Source of the DNA: Nymphaea colorata
Taxonomy: Eukaryota; Streptophyta; Magnoliopsida; Nymphaeales; Nymphaeaceae
Length of the DNA stretch: 64,000 nucleotides
Reading direction: 5' to 3'
NCBI RefSeq assembly: GCF_008831285.2
Contig: NC_045149.1
Coordinates: forward strand, 11,870,417 to 11,934,416
The position numbers and the translations under genes were made by a program. The notes beneath the pieces were generated by a model. That model was given only the letters and a program-made list of their open reading frames with translations, did not search any database and had not been told where the DNA came from. This document shows, in pieces, positions 1 to 10,300 of the stretch (positions are counted from its first letter, which is position 1; each line of letters begins with the position of its first letter).

Positions 1-72
1 CAGTTTCTCATTGTACTTTAGTTGGCTTGTGCATAAATCGATTATCTTGTTTACAACTAAGGAAGTACTTGT

Positions 73-478
73 CTTGTCACAGTCACATATAGAAGTTTAC
101 CAATTAATGATCTAAAACTTTTCCTGTCAACTGTTCTGCTTGCTCCTCATACATATGCAATTTCAGATCCATAGGAATTGTTGGCTGGTTTAGCTCTTAG
201 AATTCCTATTTTTTTTAACAAATCAAGCATATACATTGTTTGCCATTGCCAGACGTCACACTGGAATGAAGGAACAGGAGGAATTTGAGGGAAAAGGTCT
301 ATGGGGCTTGGGCAAAGAGAGATGTCTAAGAGAAAGATGACAATAATATGGACTGAAAGAAGTGTTAGCCACTGAGTGGATGGTTCCCACTGGCTGGTGT
401 AGGTAGTAGACCCCACCTTCATCATGGCCTCCACCAATCATCTTTCCCATCAACAAGCCCTGAAAGGTGCAACACACA
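73..478 (-). pseudogene. Cop1 copia pol remnant (GAG-pre-integrase and RT pieces)
   Basis: Minus-strand translation gives a degraded GAG-pre-integrase stretch (about 478-240: GKMIGGGHDEGG, then HLSLPKP and FQCDVWQ). It is followed directly by an RT piece (about 235-170: YMLDLLKK, AKPANN) and by [14 protein letters not shown] near 75-115. The order matches the pol of Cop7, but integrase and most of RT are missing between the pieces, so a large internal deletion has occurred. Frames change between pieces. It probably belongs to the same old element as the LTR at 15260-15547, now separated by Cop2. The first 72 bases probably continue the remnant but are too decayed to read. Confidence 0.65.
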
Positions 479-1039
479 AGATCAGCACCAAAACACGGCC
501 AAAAATCTTAAGCAAATCAGGATATTTCTGTGCAACCATAACTTCCCAAAAATTCTGAAAAGAATATTTCATATATATATTACCAATAAATTAAAATGCA
601 GTCACTTAAGATATGGAGCAGAAGTAGTCAATCATAGTCAACCTTCAACAAACTTAAGCAGTCAGATTCAGAACTTCAACCAGCATCTGCCTTGAGTAAC
701 TATGTGAAGATCTGGTTCCTCTTAATCAAATATATGCCACCACAACAATAATCTCAGGCAATGATCTGAACTAACACCATATACCATGACTATATTTAAA
801 CTCCATCCAGCATCAGATATGATCAATCACAATGACAAGTTTCAAGTTGGATTTCAACTACCATGGCAGTCACAACAGCCTCCCTTTTTTCAGTGACATC
901 TCCACTGGAACCCCGCCATCTGATGGCAACTGCACTTAGGTTGAACTATTAAGTTTACATCTAGGAAAGATGCCTCAAGACAGCCAATAATCTTGACCAA
1001 AGGGCACAACTTCAATTCTGCGTGTCCACCAAATGGCAG
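479..1039. other. Non-coding stretch, probably Cop1 internal/leader sequence
   Basis: No open frame or recognisable protein motif is seen on either strand. The stretch lies between the Cop1 pol remnant and the left end of Cop2, and its last bases (GGCAG) form the target duplication of Cop2. By position it should be the gag and leader part of Cop1, but the sequence itself is too degraded to show that. Confidence 0.35.
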
Positions 1040-1260
1040 TGTTGAAGTGTCTTACTGTTCGGATCTGGGTCTGGACCCGGTCTAGTGTGCTCTTGTTAAG
1101 GCACTTCTTATATCCTTGTAAACCCTAATTTCTGTGAGTGAATGAAATTTGTAGTGAGAGAGTGTCTGGCTGCTAGTGGGCATCAGACCTCTCAATCGTG
1201 GTTTTTTCCTCGCGTTGAGGGTTTTCCACGTTAAAATTTTCTTCTTCTCTTCTTTCTACA
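1040..1260 (+). repeat. Cop2 5' LTR
   Basis: A 221-bp LTR beginning TGTTGAAGTG and ending TTTCTACA. It is directly followed by the tRNA-Met primer binding site. The partner copy is at 14651-14871. Confidence 0.9.
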
Positions 1261-1273
1261 TGGTATCAGAGCC
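1261..1273 (+). other. Cop2 primer binding site (initiator tRNA-Met)
   Basis: TGGTATCAGAGCC lies immediately after the 5' LTR. It matches the standard plant copia primer site complementary to the 3' end of initiator tRNA-Met. Reverse-complement copies of the same core lie next to the 5' LTR of Cop1, Cop3, Cop4, Cop5, Cop7, Cop8, Cop9, Cop10 and Cop11. Confidence 0.9.
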
Positions 1274-2022
1274 AACCACTTGGATTTTTTTTTTACTGTG
1301 CTCGTTGGAGAAGAAGGCTCGTGTTTTCACTATTCAGGTTGGACCAGAAATCCTTCGTCTTTGTTTGGGTGAGTTTCTCCCTGTCGCCCGATCCTACTGA
1401 GTGCCGTGAAGTTCCGGCGTCTCGTGCAGATCTCTCCTCCCTGCCGACCGCTGTGAAGCGCCGACGTCTCGTGACGGCTCCTGCCATCGCCCATCGTCTG
1501 TAGGACCAAGCCCATCGCCTGCCTTCTCGCCCGTCGGCCTCCTTGCTGACCCGACGCTCTCCTTCGCTCGACGCTCACTGCATCTCTCGCCGGAAGTTTC
1601 TTGTGCTATTGGTGTTGCTCTCTCTTCAGCGTCTCTCTACCTTCTTGTCGTCGCTTGAGCTTTGGCGTCTGTCGAGTCCCAACATCGCCCAACACCGCTC
1701 AACTTTAGACCGCCGCCCAGCATCCTGCTCGTTTTGCTATTGTGGTCTCAGCTCTGGTCGACTGTTGCTGCTTCTCTGCCGTGTGACTGGAAGCAACAGT
1801 GACACTTGAGTTTTCTGTGGTGCCTGTGTTTTCGCATCAGCTGCCTCTTGCTTCCTCTGCCGTCAGACGTGCTGTTGCCGTGAAGTTCCAGCTCACATCC
1901 ACCGCGTCCTGCTACTTCTGGGCGCCGCTCTCTGCCTTTTACCCATTGCCTGTCTGAAGTCGTGCGTCGCCCCTGTCGCCTGCATTGCTGCCGTTGGTTC
2001 GTGGGTACTCCGACGCTGCTGC
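1274..2022 (+). other. Cop2 GC-rich untranslated leader, part 1
   Basis: This is CG-dense leader sequence without a convincing gag. The motif GCCGTGAAGTTCC occurs near 1402 and 1881, and again near 5588 beyond the hAT insertion, with a variant GCTGTGAAGCGCC near 1451. The leader of Cop6 is similarly GC-rich. Several short open frames exist but none resembles gag. The hAT transposon interrupts the leader at 2022. Confidence 0.6.
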
Positions 2023-2039
2023 CAATGTTATCACTGGCG

Positions 2040-2120
2040 TAGCGTATCGCGTATTGGTCGGGCCGACCTATACGCCGTATCGTAACGTATCGTAAACGTA
2101 TCGTAACGTATCGTAAAATT
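2040..2120. repeat. hAT left subterminal repeat array
   Basis: Repeated words of the form CGTATCGTAA and CGTATCG lie directly inside the left inverted repeat. They are probably transposase-binding sites. Confidence 0.7.
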
Positions 2121-2493
2121 AAATTTTTTAATTTTTAAAAAATATTAAAAATTAAAAAATCATAAAAAATTCCAAAAAATCATAAAAATTCCAAAAAAAA
2201 TCCGAAAAAACAAGTAAAAATCAGAAAAAATCAAGAAAAATGTATTTAAAGGAACATTCATCATTCATGTATATGATTATGAAGTATGAAGTATGAACTA
2301 TGAAGTATGAACTATGAACTATGAAACATGAACAACACATTCCAAAATAAGAAATCAGACATTCAAAATAACATAATAAGCAGCTGAACAGAATTCGATT
2401 ACATCACAATTCATAAGTTCAAAAGTGAAAACATATAGATATAGTTATCAATCATGATTCATTCAATTCAAGTTTTGACAACAACAATCCTCG

Positions 2494-5010
2494 TCAATCG
2501 TCATTTCCATCATCATCTTCATTTTCTTCATTAATTTCTTCTATCCCCTCTGTTGGAAATGGAATGTCACCAACATTCCATTGCTCTCCAGCCTCTCCTT
2601 CAATAATCTCTGCTACTCCTTCAAGGTTCAAAAAATCAAGATCGTCCTCAAGGTCATCAAGTATTACAGATTGTTTTTCTTCAACCCAAGAATCTAATAT
2701 ATCAAAATGGTCAATGTTGATAGGATCATATTGAGTGTGATGCTTCCTCGTAGATGCTGTTTCTAATTGCCTAACAAGAGAACAAATTAACAAAATGTTA
2801 GAAATTAAAATATATATTAGAATTTGCTATTTTGCATAACAAATGTTTACCTTTGTCTCAACTTCATATTATAACGAACGTAAACAAGGTCATTCAACCT
2901 TTTATGTTCCAACCTATTCCTCTTCTTACTGTGGATGTGCTGAAATACACTCCAATTTCTTTCACATCCAGTTGCACTACATGTTTGGCTGAGGATTCTA
3001 ATTGCAAGCTTCCTTAATTCTGGGCAATCAGGCCCAAACCTTTCCCACCACAAATCTAATAACAGATGGAAAGTAAAAATGAGATAGAATAAATATATGA
3101 GAAGGTAGAAGCTAAACAACAAATAAAATAAACCAAAAAGTATAAAGTCTCTTTTTCTAATACCTGGACGCATAGTTGACCTGCATCGAATTGCTGTGTC
3201 TCTCCCCATGCTACCAGAAGCCGTATCATATTTGTTGATCGACATATGGATAGCATCTTGTTCTTTATAATCACTTACTAATACCTCAACACAATCCAAC
3301 ATGCCATACTCGACCTATCTGTCCTTCTTAAAAGTGAGAAGATATCTAATAGCAGGATTTAGGTAGTAGGCTGCTGCATGAAGTGGACGATGAAGTTGTC
3401 CAGACCACCTTTCATCTATAATCTTCCATATAGGCATGTACAACTTCTTTTTTCCCTTCATGTTATCTCTAATGGCCTCCTTCGCTCTGTCCATAGACTC
3501 GTATAAATATCCAATAGAAGGCCTATCTTCATTATCAACTAATCTGAGGACTTTCACTAGAGGTACACAAATCTTCAATAAGTGCACACATGATTCCCAA
3601 AAGTCAGCATCGAAGATGGTATCCACAACTGTCATAGCCTTTCTTTTATAGGCATGTGGATATGCAGCCCAATCATCACTTGAAAACATCTGCCTGAGAT
3701 GAGTTCTTTGCTTGACTATACCCTGCACAGTCAAAACATTTGTAGCAAACCGTGTTTGTGCAGGTCGAATCAATTCAGCCCCATTTGTGAATTTCCTCAT
3801 CAAATTCAAGACATAAGCATGATTATAAATAAACTTCGTGATTTCTTGGCATCTTTGAACTGTCAATTTCATATCATCTCTTTCACCAAGATCCTGAAGC
3901 ATAAGATTTGCACAATGAGCAGCACATGGACTCCAATAAAATGTCCTATATCGTGCTGCTAACATTTCACCTGCAGCTTTATAATTTGCTGCATTATCAG
4001 TGATAAATTGCACGACATTTTCAGGCCCAACTTCTTGTATAACTTTATCAAAAAGCTCAAACAAAACATCAGCAGTCTTAAGAGTATCAGACAAATCAAC
4101 AGATTTTAAGAACATAGTACCAAGGGGGCAATATACAAGGAAGTTTACCAATGTTCTGTTCTTGATGTCTGTCCACCCATCTGCCATTACACTGCATCCT
4201 GTAGCTTTCCAGTTCAATTTCAGTTCATCACAATATGCCTTGACATTTCTAACTACATTGTTGAGAATTTTACCTCACAATTTATGAAAAGGGGGCATTT
4301 TATACCCTCGACCTACAATAGCAATCGCATCTGCTATAGCCTGAAAATGAAAAGAGTTTGCTGCATTGAAAGGAATGGATGCGTCATAGAACCACCTTCC
4401 TATGGTTTCATCTGCTGCTTCAACAATATCTTTTGAACACATGGCTGTACGAATCTCAGGCTGAGCACCAACAACCGTATAATTGGGAAAAAAATTCTTG
4501 ATCGAACCAGACATATTACTTTACTTCATAGTACGTACTCTACCAACACCAGTATGACCCCCACTCCTACCACGTCCTCGTAAACCTGTACTTGCACTTG
4601 CACCTCTTCTTTTTTTGGTTGCAGTTGAAGAACCACCTGTATGCATAATGTTTTTCCCTTTAGTTGTTCCCAAACTGACACCAACATGTTCTTCTTCAAG
4701 CTCAACGTCTTCACCTTCACTTTCTTCCTGTGCATGTGGGTCCCCATATCCTTCCTCTGCATCTTGCATTTCTTTTTCAATCCTATTTGCTTTCATTGCA
4801 TTAAGAAGCTCCATACACTGGTGCTTTACATACATTGGCAATGGGTTCTCTTGGGAGCCATTGCAAGCAGCCACATCACTGTGTGTACCAGCTATATGGT
4901 TTTTAAAGCGAGAGATCCCTCCTGATATGATTTGCTTACAATAATTGCACTAAACTCTTAACCTATCTTTAGGATTCACCCTTGTACACCACTGCCATGC
5001 AGGATCCGAC
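2494..5010 (-). pseudogene. hAT transposase (BED zinc finger, DUF659, hAT dimerisation), inactivated
   Basis: In minus-strand order: a BED-type zinc finger at about 5010-4875 (WQWCTRVNP, CNYCK, SRFKNHIAGTHS); an acidic and Gly/Arg-rich linker (4874-4521); the start of the core (4514-4275, SIKNFFPNYT); a DUF659/RNase-H-like core (about 4274-3315, with MADGWTD, FITDNAANYKAAG and SPCAAHCANL); and the dimerisation region (3302-2851, GCERNWSVF, KKRNRLEHKRLNDLVYV). An acidic C-terminal exon follows (2770-2494). Two introns are plausible: 3056-3163 (108 bp) and 2771-2850 (80 bp), both GT-AG on the minus strand. The frame is otherwise kept but carries in-frame stops in the BED finger and near 4521, 4275 and 3315, so no full-length enzyme is made. 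Confidence 0.85.
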
Positions 5011-5337
5011 ATTATATCTTCACAAAACAAGTAAAAACATACAGATAAATGCAGGAAATAAGAGAAATGAATGATTCAACGACAAAAATGAGTTATTTCT
5101 TACCTTCTTGGTGTTAGAAACCAAAAAACCCTCTTTCTTCAAGCTTCCCACCGTCCCGAGACTCCCCACAACAAGAAATAAAGCGACTTCACCGGCAAAT
5201 CTTGATGCAAATGGAGAAAATCTCTCCCTCCCACGTCTCTTGCAATGTTTAGAAACAATAGAAGAGAGAGAGAGGAGCGTAGGTTTTAAAAAGAAGATGC
5301 AAAAAAGGGGCTGTCGTGCCCCTTTTTCATTTTAACC

Positions 5338-5505
5338 CTGTATCGTACGATGCGGAGGTGTATCGCCCGTATCGTACGATACAGTGTCCGTATCGTGCGA
5401 TACGGGCGATACGCACGCGTATCGTGCGTATAACTCGTACCGTATCGTTTATGTTGATACAGACGATACGTATCGTACGATACGCGTTTGTATCGTACGA
5501 TACAG
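5338..5505. repeat. hAT right subterminal repeat array with palindromes
   Basis: A dense cluster of GTATCG(T/C)ACGATAC palindromes and their halves lies just inside the right inverted repeat. It is the counterpart of the left array and is more regular. Confidence 0.75.
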
Positions 5506-5522
5506 ATAACATTGGCCGCTGC

Positions 5523-5830
5523 AGTCTGCCGCTGTTGCCCGTCACCACCGTTGTTCTCTGCTGCGTGCCTCGGGGGAACTAGTTGATGCCGTGAAGTTCC
5601 AGTGTCAGGCCATCGACGGTTGTAGTGGTCAAGCTCGTCTGCCCTCTGCGCCACTTCGTGCCACTGGTTTTTCAATCCTCGTCAGCCAGGTTCCTCTATT
5701 GCGTATGCATTTGTTTCCTTTTTTTCTCTTATGTCGTGTGCACTATTGCTGTCGTGTGCATTTGTTGTGCTCCATCGTTGAGCCTTGGTAAAGGCAGTAT
5801 CAGCCTCCTCTGTTGTTAGCTGGGTTTCTA
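5523..5830 (+). other. Cop2 leader, part 2
   Basis: The Cop2 leader continues after the hAT, with the repeated word GCCGTGAAGTTCC near 5588. It runs straight into sequence encoding the gag zinc knuckle, so the N-terminal three quarters of gag have been deleted. Confidence 0.55.
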
Positions 5831-7002
5831 TTGGATCTACCCTACCTTTTGGTAAATGCACTCATTGCAAGAAAAACAGTCACACTATGGAATTTTGTTG
5901 GGATTTGTATCCTCAAAATAAGAATAGTCGTGGGAGGTCTTCTAATGGGAAGAAGCCTATTTCTGATGTTATTAACTCTAATGGATGAAAAACATATATT
6001 TCTGCTGAACAGATTCGTGAGCTCCGTGCATACCTAAGCCAGATTGAAACCAGTTAGACTGATGTAGGGTGTGAGAGTTAATCATGCCTCTGCTATTTCT
6101 AGAGAAACAGATAATTCTTCCATGAGAGGGTGGATTGTTGACAGTGGAGCTACTCACCACATAACTGGCAATCCTAAGGTTTTTTCATGAGTATAAGCTT
6201 TCGTCAGGAAATGAACGTGTTTCTCTTGCAGACGATTCCTCTATTTCTGTGGCTGGGAAAGGAGTCTCTCACTTTTGGACAAGTTCTTAGTTCATAATGC
6301 TCTGCATGTTCCTCATCTTCCCTTGAACTTCTTGTCGGTTAGCAATATTACGAAAGAGTTGAATTGCAAACTTATTTTTTTGCTGATCGTTGTGTTCTGC
6401 AGGACCTGGTGACAGGAAAGAGGATTGAGATTGGTTTGGTTTCTCAAGGGCTATATCGTTTACCCATGCGTATTGCTACAACTCTCATGACGGCCGTCAG
6501 CAAAACAAAGAAGTGTAGAGAGGACTCCCTTCAGTTGCTTCTGCGTTGGCATGAGTGCCTTGGTCACCTTCCTTTTGGAATTCTTAGACAGTTGTTTCCT
6601 GAATTATGTTCTAGTTTGGACATGTCCATGATATCTTGTGATGTTTGTCAAATTTGCTCAACATGTTAGAGCTTCATACCCTATTTCCACCAGTCATCCC
6701 AATGAAGTTTTTTCTTTGATTCATTCTGATGTGTGGGGACCCTCGGGAATTCATACCCATCAAGGTTTCCAATACTTTATAACCTTTATTGATGATTTTT
6801 CCAGGAGCACCTTTGTATACTTGTTGAAAGACCGTAGTGAAGTGCTTCATGTCATAGAGACCTTCATTCTTCTTGTAGAGACTCAATATGGGGTATCTGT
6901 TAAGACCTTTCGGTCCGACAATGCTCGTGAGTATGTGTGCCAGTCCGTAGATGATTTCTTTCGAAAAAGGGGAATTGTTCATGAGACATCCTGCAGTTAT
7001 AC
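5831..7002 (+). pseudogene. Cop2 gag-pol, 5' part (zinc knuckle, protease, integrase start), broken
   Basis: The first recognisable piece is a CX2CX4HX4C zinc knuckle (CTHCKKNSHTMEFC, about 5857-5898). It is followed by decayed linker with stops and then an aspartic protease active site ([13 protein letters not shown], about 6131-6170). A GAG-pre-integrase segment (RWHECLGHLPF near 6544) and integrase follow (SDVWGPSG near 6726, RSDNAREY near 6913). Frameshifts lie around 6180 and 6640-6670. The frame is then cut by Cop3 exactly at the SYT/PPQNG position of the integrase core. The gag N-terminus is missing. By family, this would have encoded capsid and replication proteins of a retrotransposon. 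Confidence 0.85.
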
Positions 7003-7054
7003 TGATAGAAATGTAGCACCAATATCTGTAACCCGAAAACAACACTCACGCAGG

Positions 7055-7104
<50 letters not shown>

Positions 7105-7363
7105 ACAAGAAGAAACTGAGGAGAAGAAGCCGTAGCCAAAATGTTTTGCACGGCCTCTATTTATAATCTCATTTTCAGAATTCTAAGAGTCTCCAATCGT
7201 AGAATCCTAGGAGATTTCACAAGCTCCAAGGACATTAATTACATCATAGAAACCTAAGAGACTTCACATATTACAAGGATATTAACTATAACATATTCTA
7301 CAAGGAGGTGCAATCCTAAGAGACTCCTCTTCAACGTGCTGGTGAAGGATTTATATTTTAACA
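7003..7363 (-). repeat. Cop3 3' LTR
   Basis: A 361-bp LTR (TGATAG...TTAACA) with a short GA run (about 7055-7098). It contains the last bases and stop codon of the polyprotein. Confidence 0.95.
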
Positions 7364-10300
7364 CCCTCCCTCAAGTTGTGCATGGTTTTGCACCATGTAC
7401 AACTTGCCTTTTAGAAACCAGAATCGTTCCTTTGTTAATCCTTTTGTAAATAAGTCTGCAACTTGTTCATTTGTACGAACATAAATAGGCTGAATTTCCT
7501 TGTCTTCCACCTTTTGTCTAACAAAGTGTTGATCAATCTCAATGTGCTTTGTTCGACCATGTTGTACGGGATTAAAGGCAATGTTAATAGCGCTTTGATT
7601 ATCGCACATTAACATTGATGTTTTAATCTTTTCTCTAATGTCTTCTAGCAAATGTCTAACCCATGTAACTTCAGCAGTACCTGCAGCCATGCATCTGTAT
7701 TCAGCTTCAGTGCTGGATCTTGCTACTGCCTTTTGCTTTCGACAACTCCAAGACACAAGATTACGTCCAATGAAAATACAAAAACCAGAAATAGACTTTC
7801 TTTGATCGGGATCTCCAGCCCAATCTGCATCTGTGAATGTCATAAGTTGATGTCCAGTAGTTATATTTTCACTCTTACCATAAACTAAGCCATCTCCTGC
7901 TGTCCCTTTAAGATATCTTAATATTCTTTTGACAATATCCATGTGAGTATCTCTAGGTGCATGCATAAATAATTGGGATACTTGATTCACAGCATATATA
8001 ATATCTGGTCTAGTAAATGTAAGATATTGAAGTGCCCCAACAATACTTCGATATTGCGTAGGATCTTCATATAACTCCCCATCTTGAGCACTTAGTCTTT
8101 GATTTAGAACACTAGGAGTTCCAACAGGCTTACAATCAGACATACCTGACTTTTTCAACAAATCCAACGTGTATTTCTGTTGTGTCAATGTGAGGCGATT
8201 ATTGTGCCTATCAATCTCCACTCCAAGAAAGAATCGTAAATCACCAAGCTCTTTCATTTTGAAGTTTTGCATCATCAAAACTTTAGCTTCTTCTATGTGT
8301 TTTTCTGAATTGCCTGTGATAACAATATCATCAACATATATAAGAAGTAAAGTAAATATGTTTTCCTTTCGATAAATGAAAAGAGAGTGATCTAGAGGAC
8401 ATCTCCGAAAACCACATTCTTGAATCTTGCAAGAGAAACTGTCAAACCACGAACGTGAGGCCTGTTTAAGTCCATAAATAGATTTTCTTAGTTTGCAAAC
8501 CCATGCATGAGAGTCTCTTTTCGTGTATCCTGGAGGTTGTTCCATATATACTTCCTCCCTTAAATCACCATGAAGAAAAGCATTCTTCACGTCCATTTGA
8601 TGTAGTCTCCATCCATATTCAACTGCCAATGATATAATCACGCGAATTGTTCCCATTTTGATCACAGGGCTGAATGTCTCATCATAATCTTCTCCATATT
8701 GTTGTGTAAACCCTTTTGCTACTAACCTTGCTTTGTGTCTTTCTATGCTGCCGTCAGGTTTGTATTTAATTTTGTATACCCATTTGGAGCCCACTACGTT
8801 CTTTTCGTGTGGCCTCAGAACGATCTCCCATGTTCCACATTCATGCAAGGCATCCATTTCTTCTTTCATAGCCTTTCTCCAATGATGTGATTTTGATGCT
8901 TCATCAAATGAAGTAGGTTCTTCCTTCTTGCCAACTTTTGCCATGAATAACTGAAAATCAAGTGATAAAGAATCATAGCTAACCCACCTGTGAATGGGAT
9001 GACGAATGCGTTGGGATCTTCTAAGGTGGGGCATGTTGTCTTCTTCACTGTGAGCATCTCTGTCCCTTAGTCGTCGACTGTAGATAAGACCCGAATACCG
9101 ATGTGCATCGTTGCTCTGTTCATTATTGTTTTCGTGATGACTTAATGTCTGTGTTGGATCTTCTTGATTTTCACTTTGAGCCATATCCGACGGTTGTATT
9201 GCTCTCTCTGAATCTTCACTTTGAGGCACATCATTTTCTATAACAGGATCTGCATTGAATAACTGTGTACTGGTCCAGGGATCATAAGATTCAATGGTCA
9301 TAGGCATTTCATTTGTATTATCAAAACTATGTTCATCAAAAATGACATTTCTTGAAGTTTTGATACGTTTAGTTGTTGGATCATAGCATCGAAAACCTTT
9401 ATATTCATCAGCATATCCAACGAATCTACATTGAATAGCTTTGTCTTGAAACTTGTTCCTCAAGGCAGCATCAACGTGAACATAGCATACACAACCAAAA
9501 ACCTTCAAGTTCTTGTAATCAGGTTGTTTGCCTAAGAGTGTAAAATATGGCGATTTAGACATCAAGAGTGTCATAGGCAAACAATTTATTATGTATACAG
9601 CAGTATGGAAGGCTTCAGTCCACAAGGAAATGGGCACATTAGTATCATGCATCATGCTCATGGCGCTTTCAACTATATGTCGATGTTTTCGCTCAACTAC
9701 ACCATTTTGTTGTGGTGTGTAAGGGCAGGAAATTTGTCTAGTTATCCCTTTTTCACGTAGAAATTCAATAAAATCAAGCGAGGAATATTCTTCCCCTCCA
9801 TCACATTGAAAATGCACCACATTGGATGAAAATTTAGTTTGAATCATGGCATAGAAGTTTCGAAATATGTGAGGTACTTCTGATTTGTGTTTCATGAAGT
9901 AAATCCAGGTGAAACGTGAGTAAGAGTCAATGAATAAGACATAATATCTTGACCCAGACATGGAATCAATAGGGGCTGGCCCCCATACATCAGAAAAAAT
10001 AGTTTCAAAAGGTTTGGAAGCCCTTTGATTTATATTATGGAAAGGTAAAACATGACTCTTACAAAGTCCACAACTTGAACATTTTTTGACACTTGAAGTA
10101 AGAGGTAAACTTGATCTTGGAATGAGACTATCTGTGACAAGTTTTTCAATGAAATGTCGACCACAGTGTCCTAGCCGACTATGCCACAAATCAGACTCCA
10201 AAAATTGGTTAGGGCCCCTTACTTTTGATTGAAAATGGCAAGAACTTGGCACTGATGACGCATTATGAGAAAGAGAAAATGTCTTCAATCCTATATCAAA

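Larger units (their letters stand above)
2023..5514 (-). mobile_element. hAT DNA transposon (3.5 kb) inserted in the Cop2 leader
   Basis: Terminal inverted repeats CAATGTTATC (2023) and GATAACATTG (ending 5514) bound the element. The flanking 8 bp are GCTGCTGC (2015-2022) and GCCGCTGC (5515-5522), a 7/8 match and the duplication length expected of hAT elements. Both subterminal regions (about 2040-2120 and 5340-5505) are packed with CGTATCGTA / TATCGTACGATAC words, the usual kind of hAT transposase-binding array. The inside encodes a minus-strand hAT transposase with nonsense codons, so this copy is not autonomous. Confidence 0.9.
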
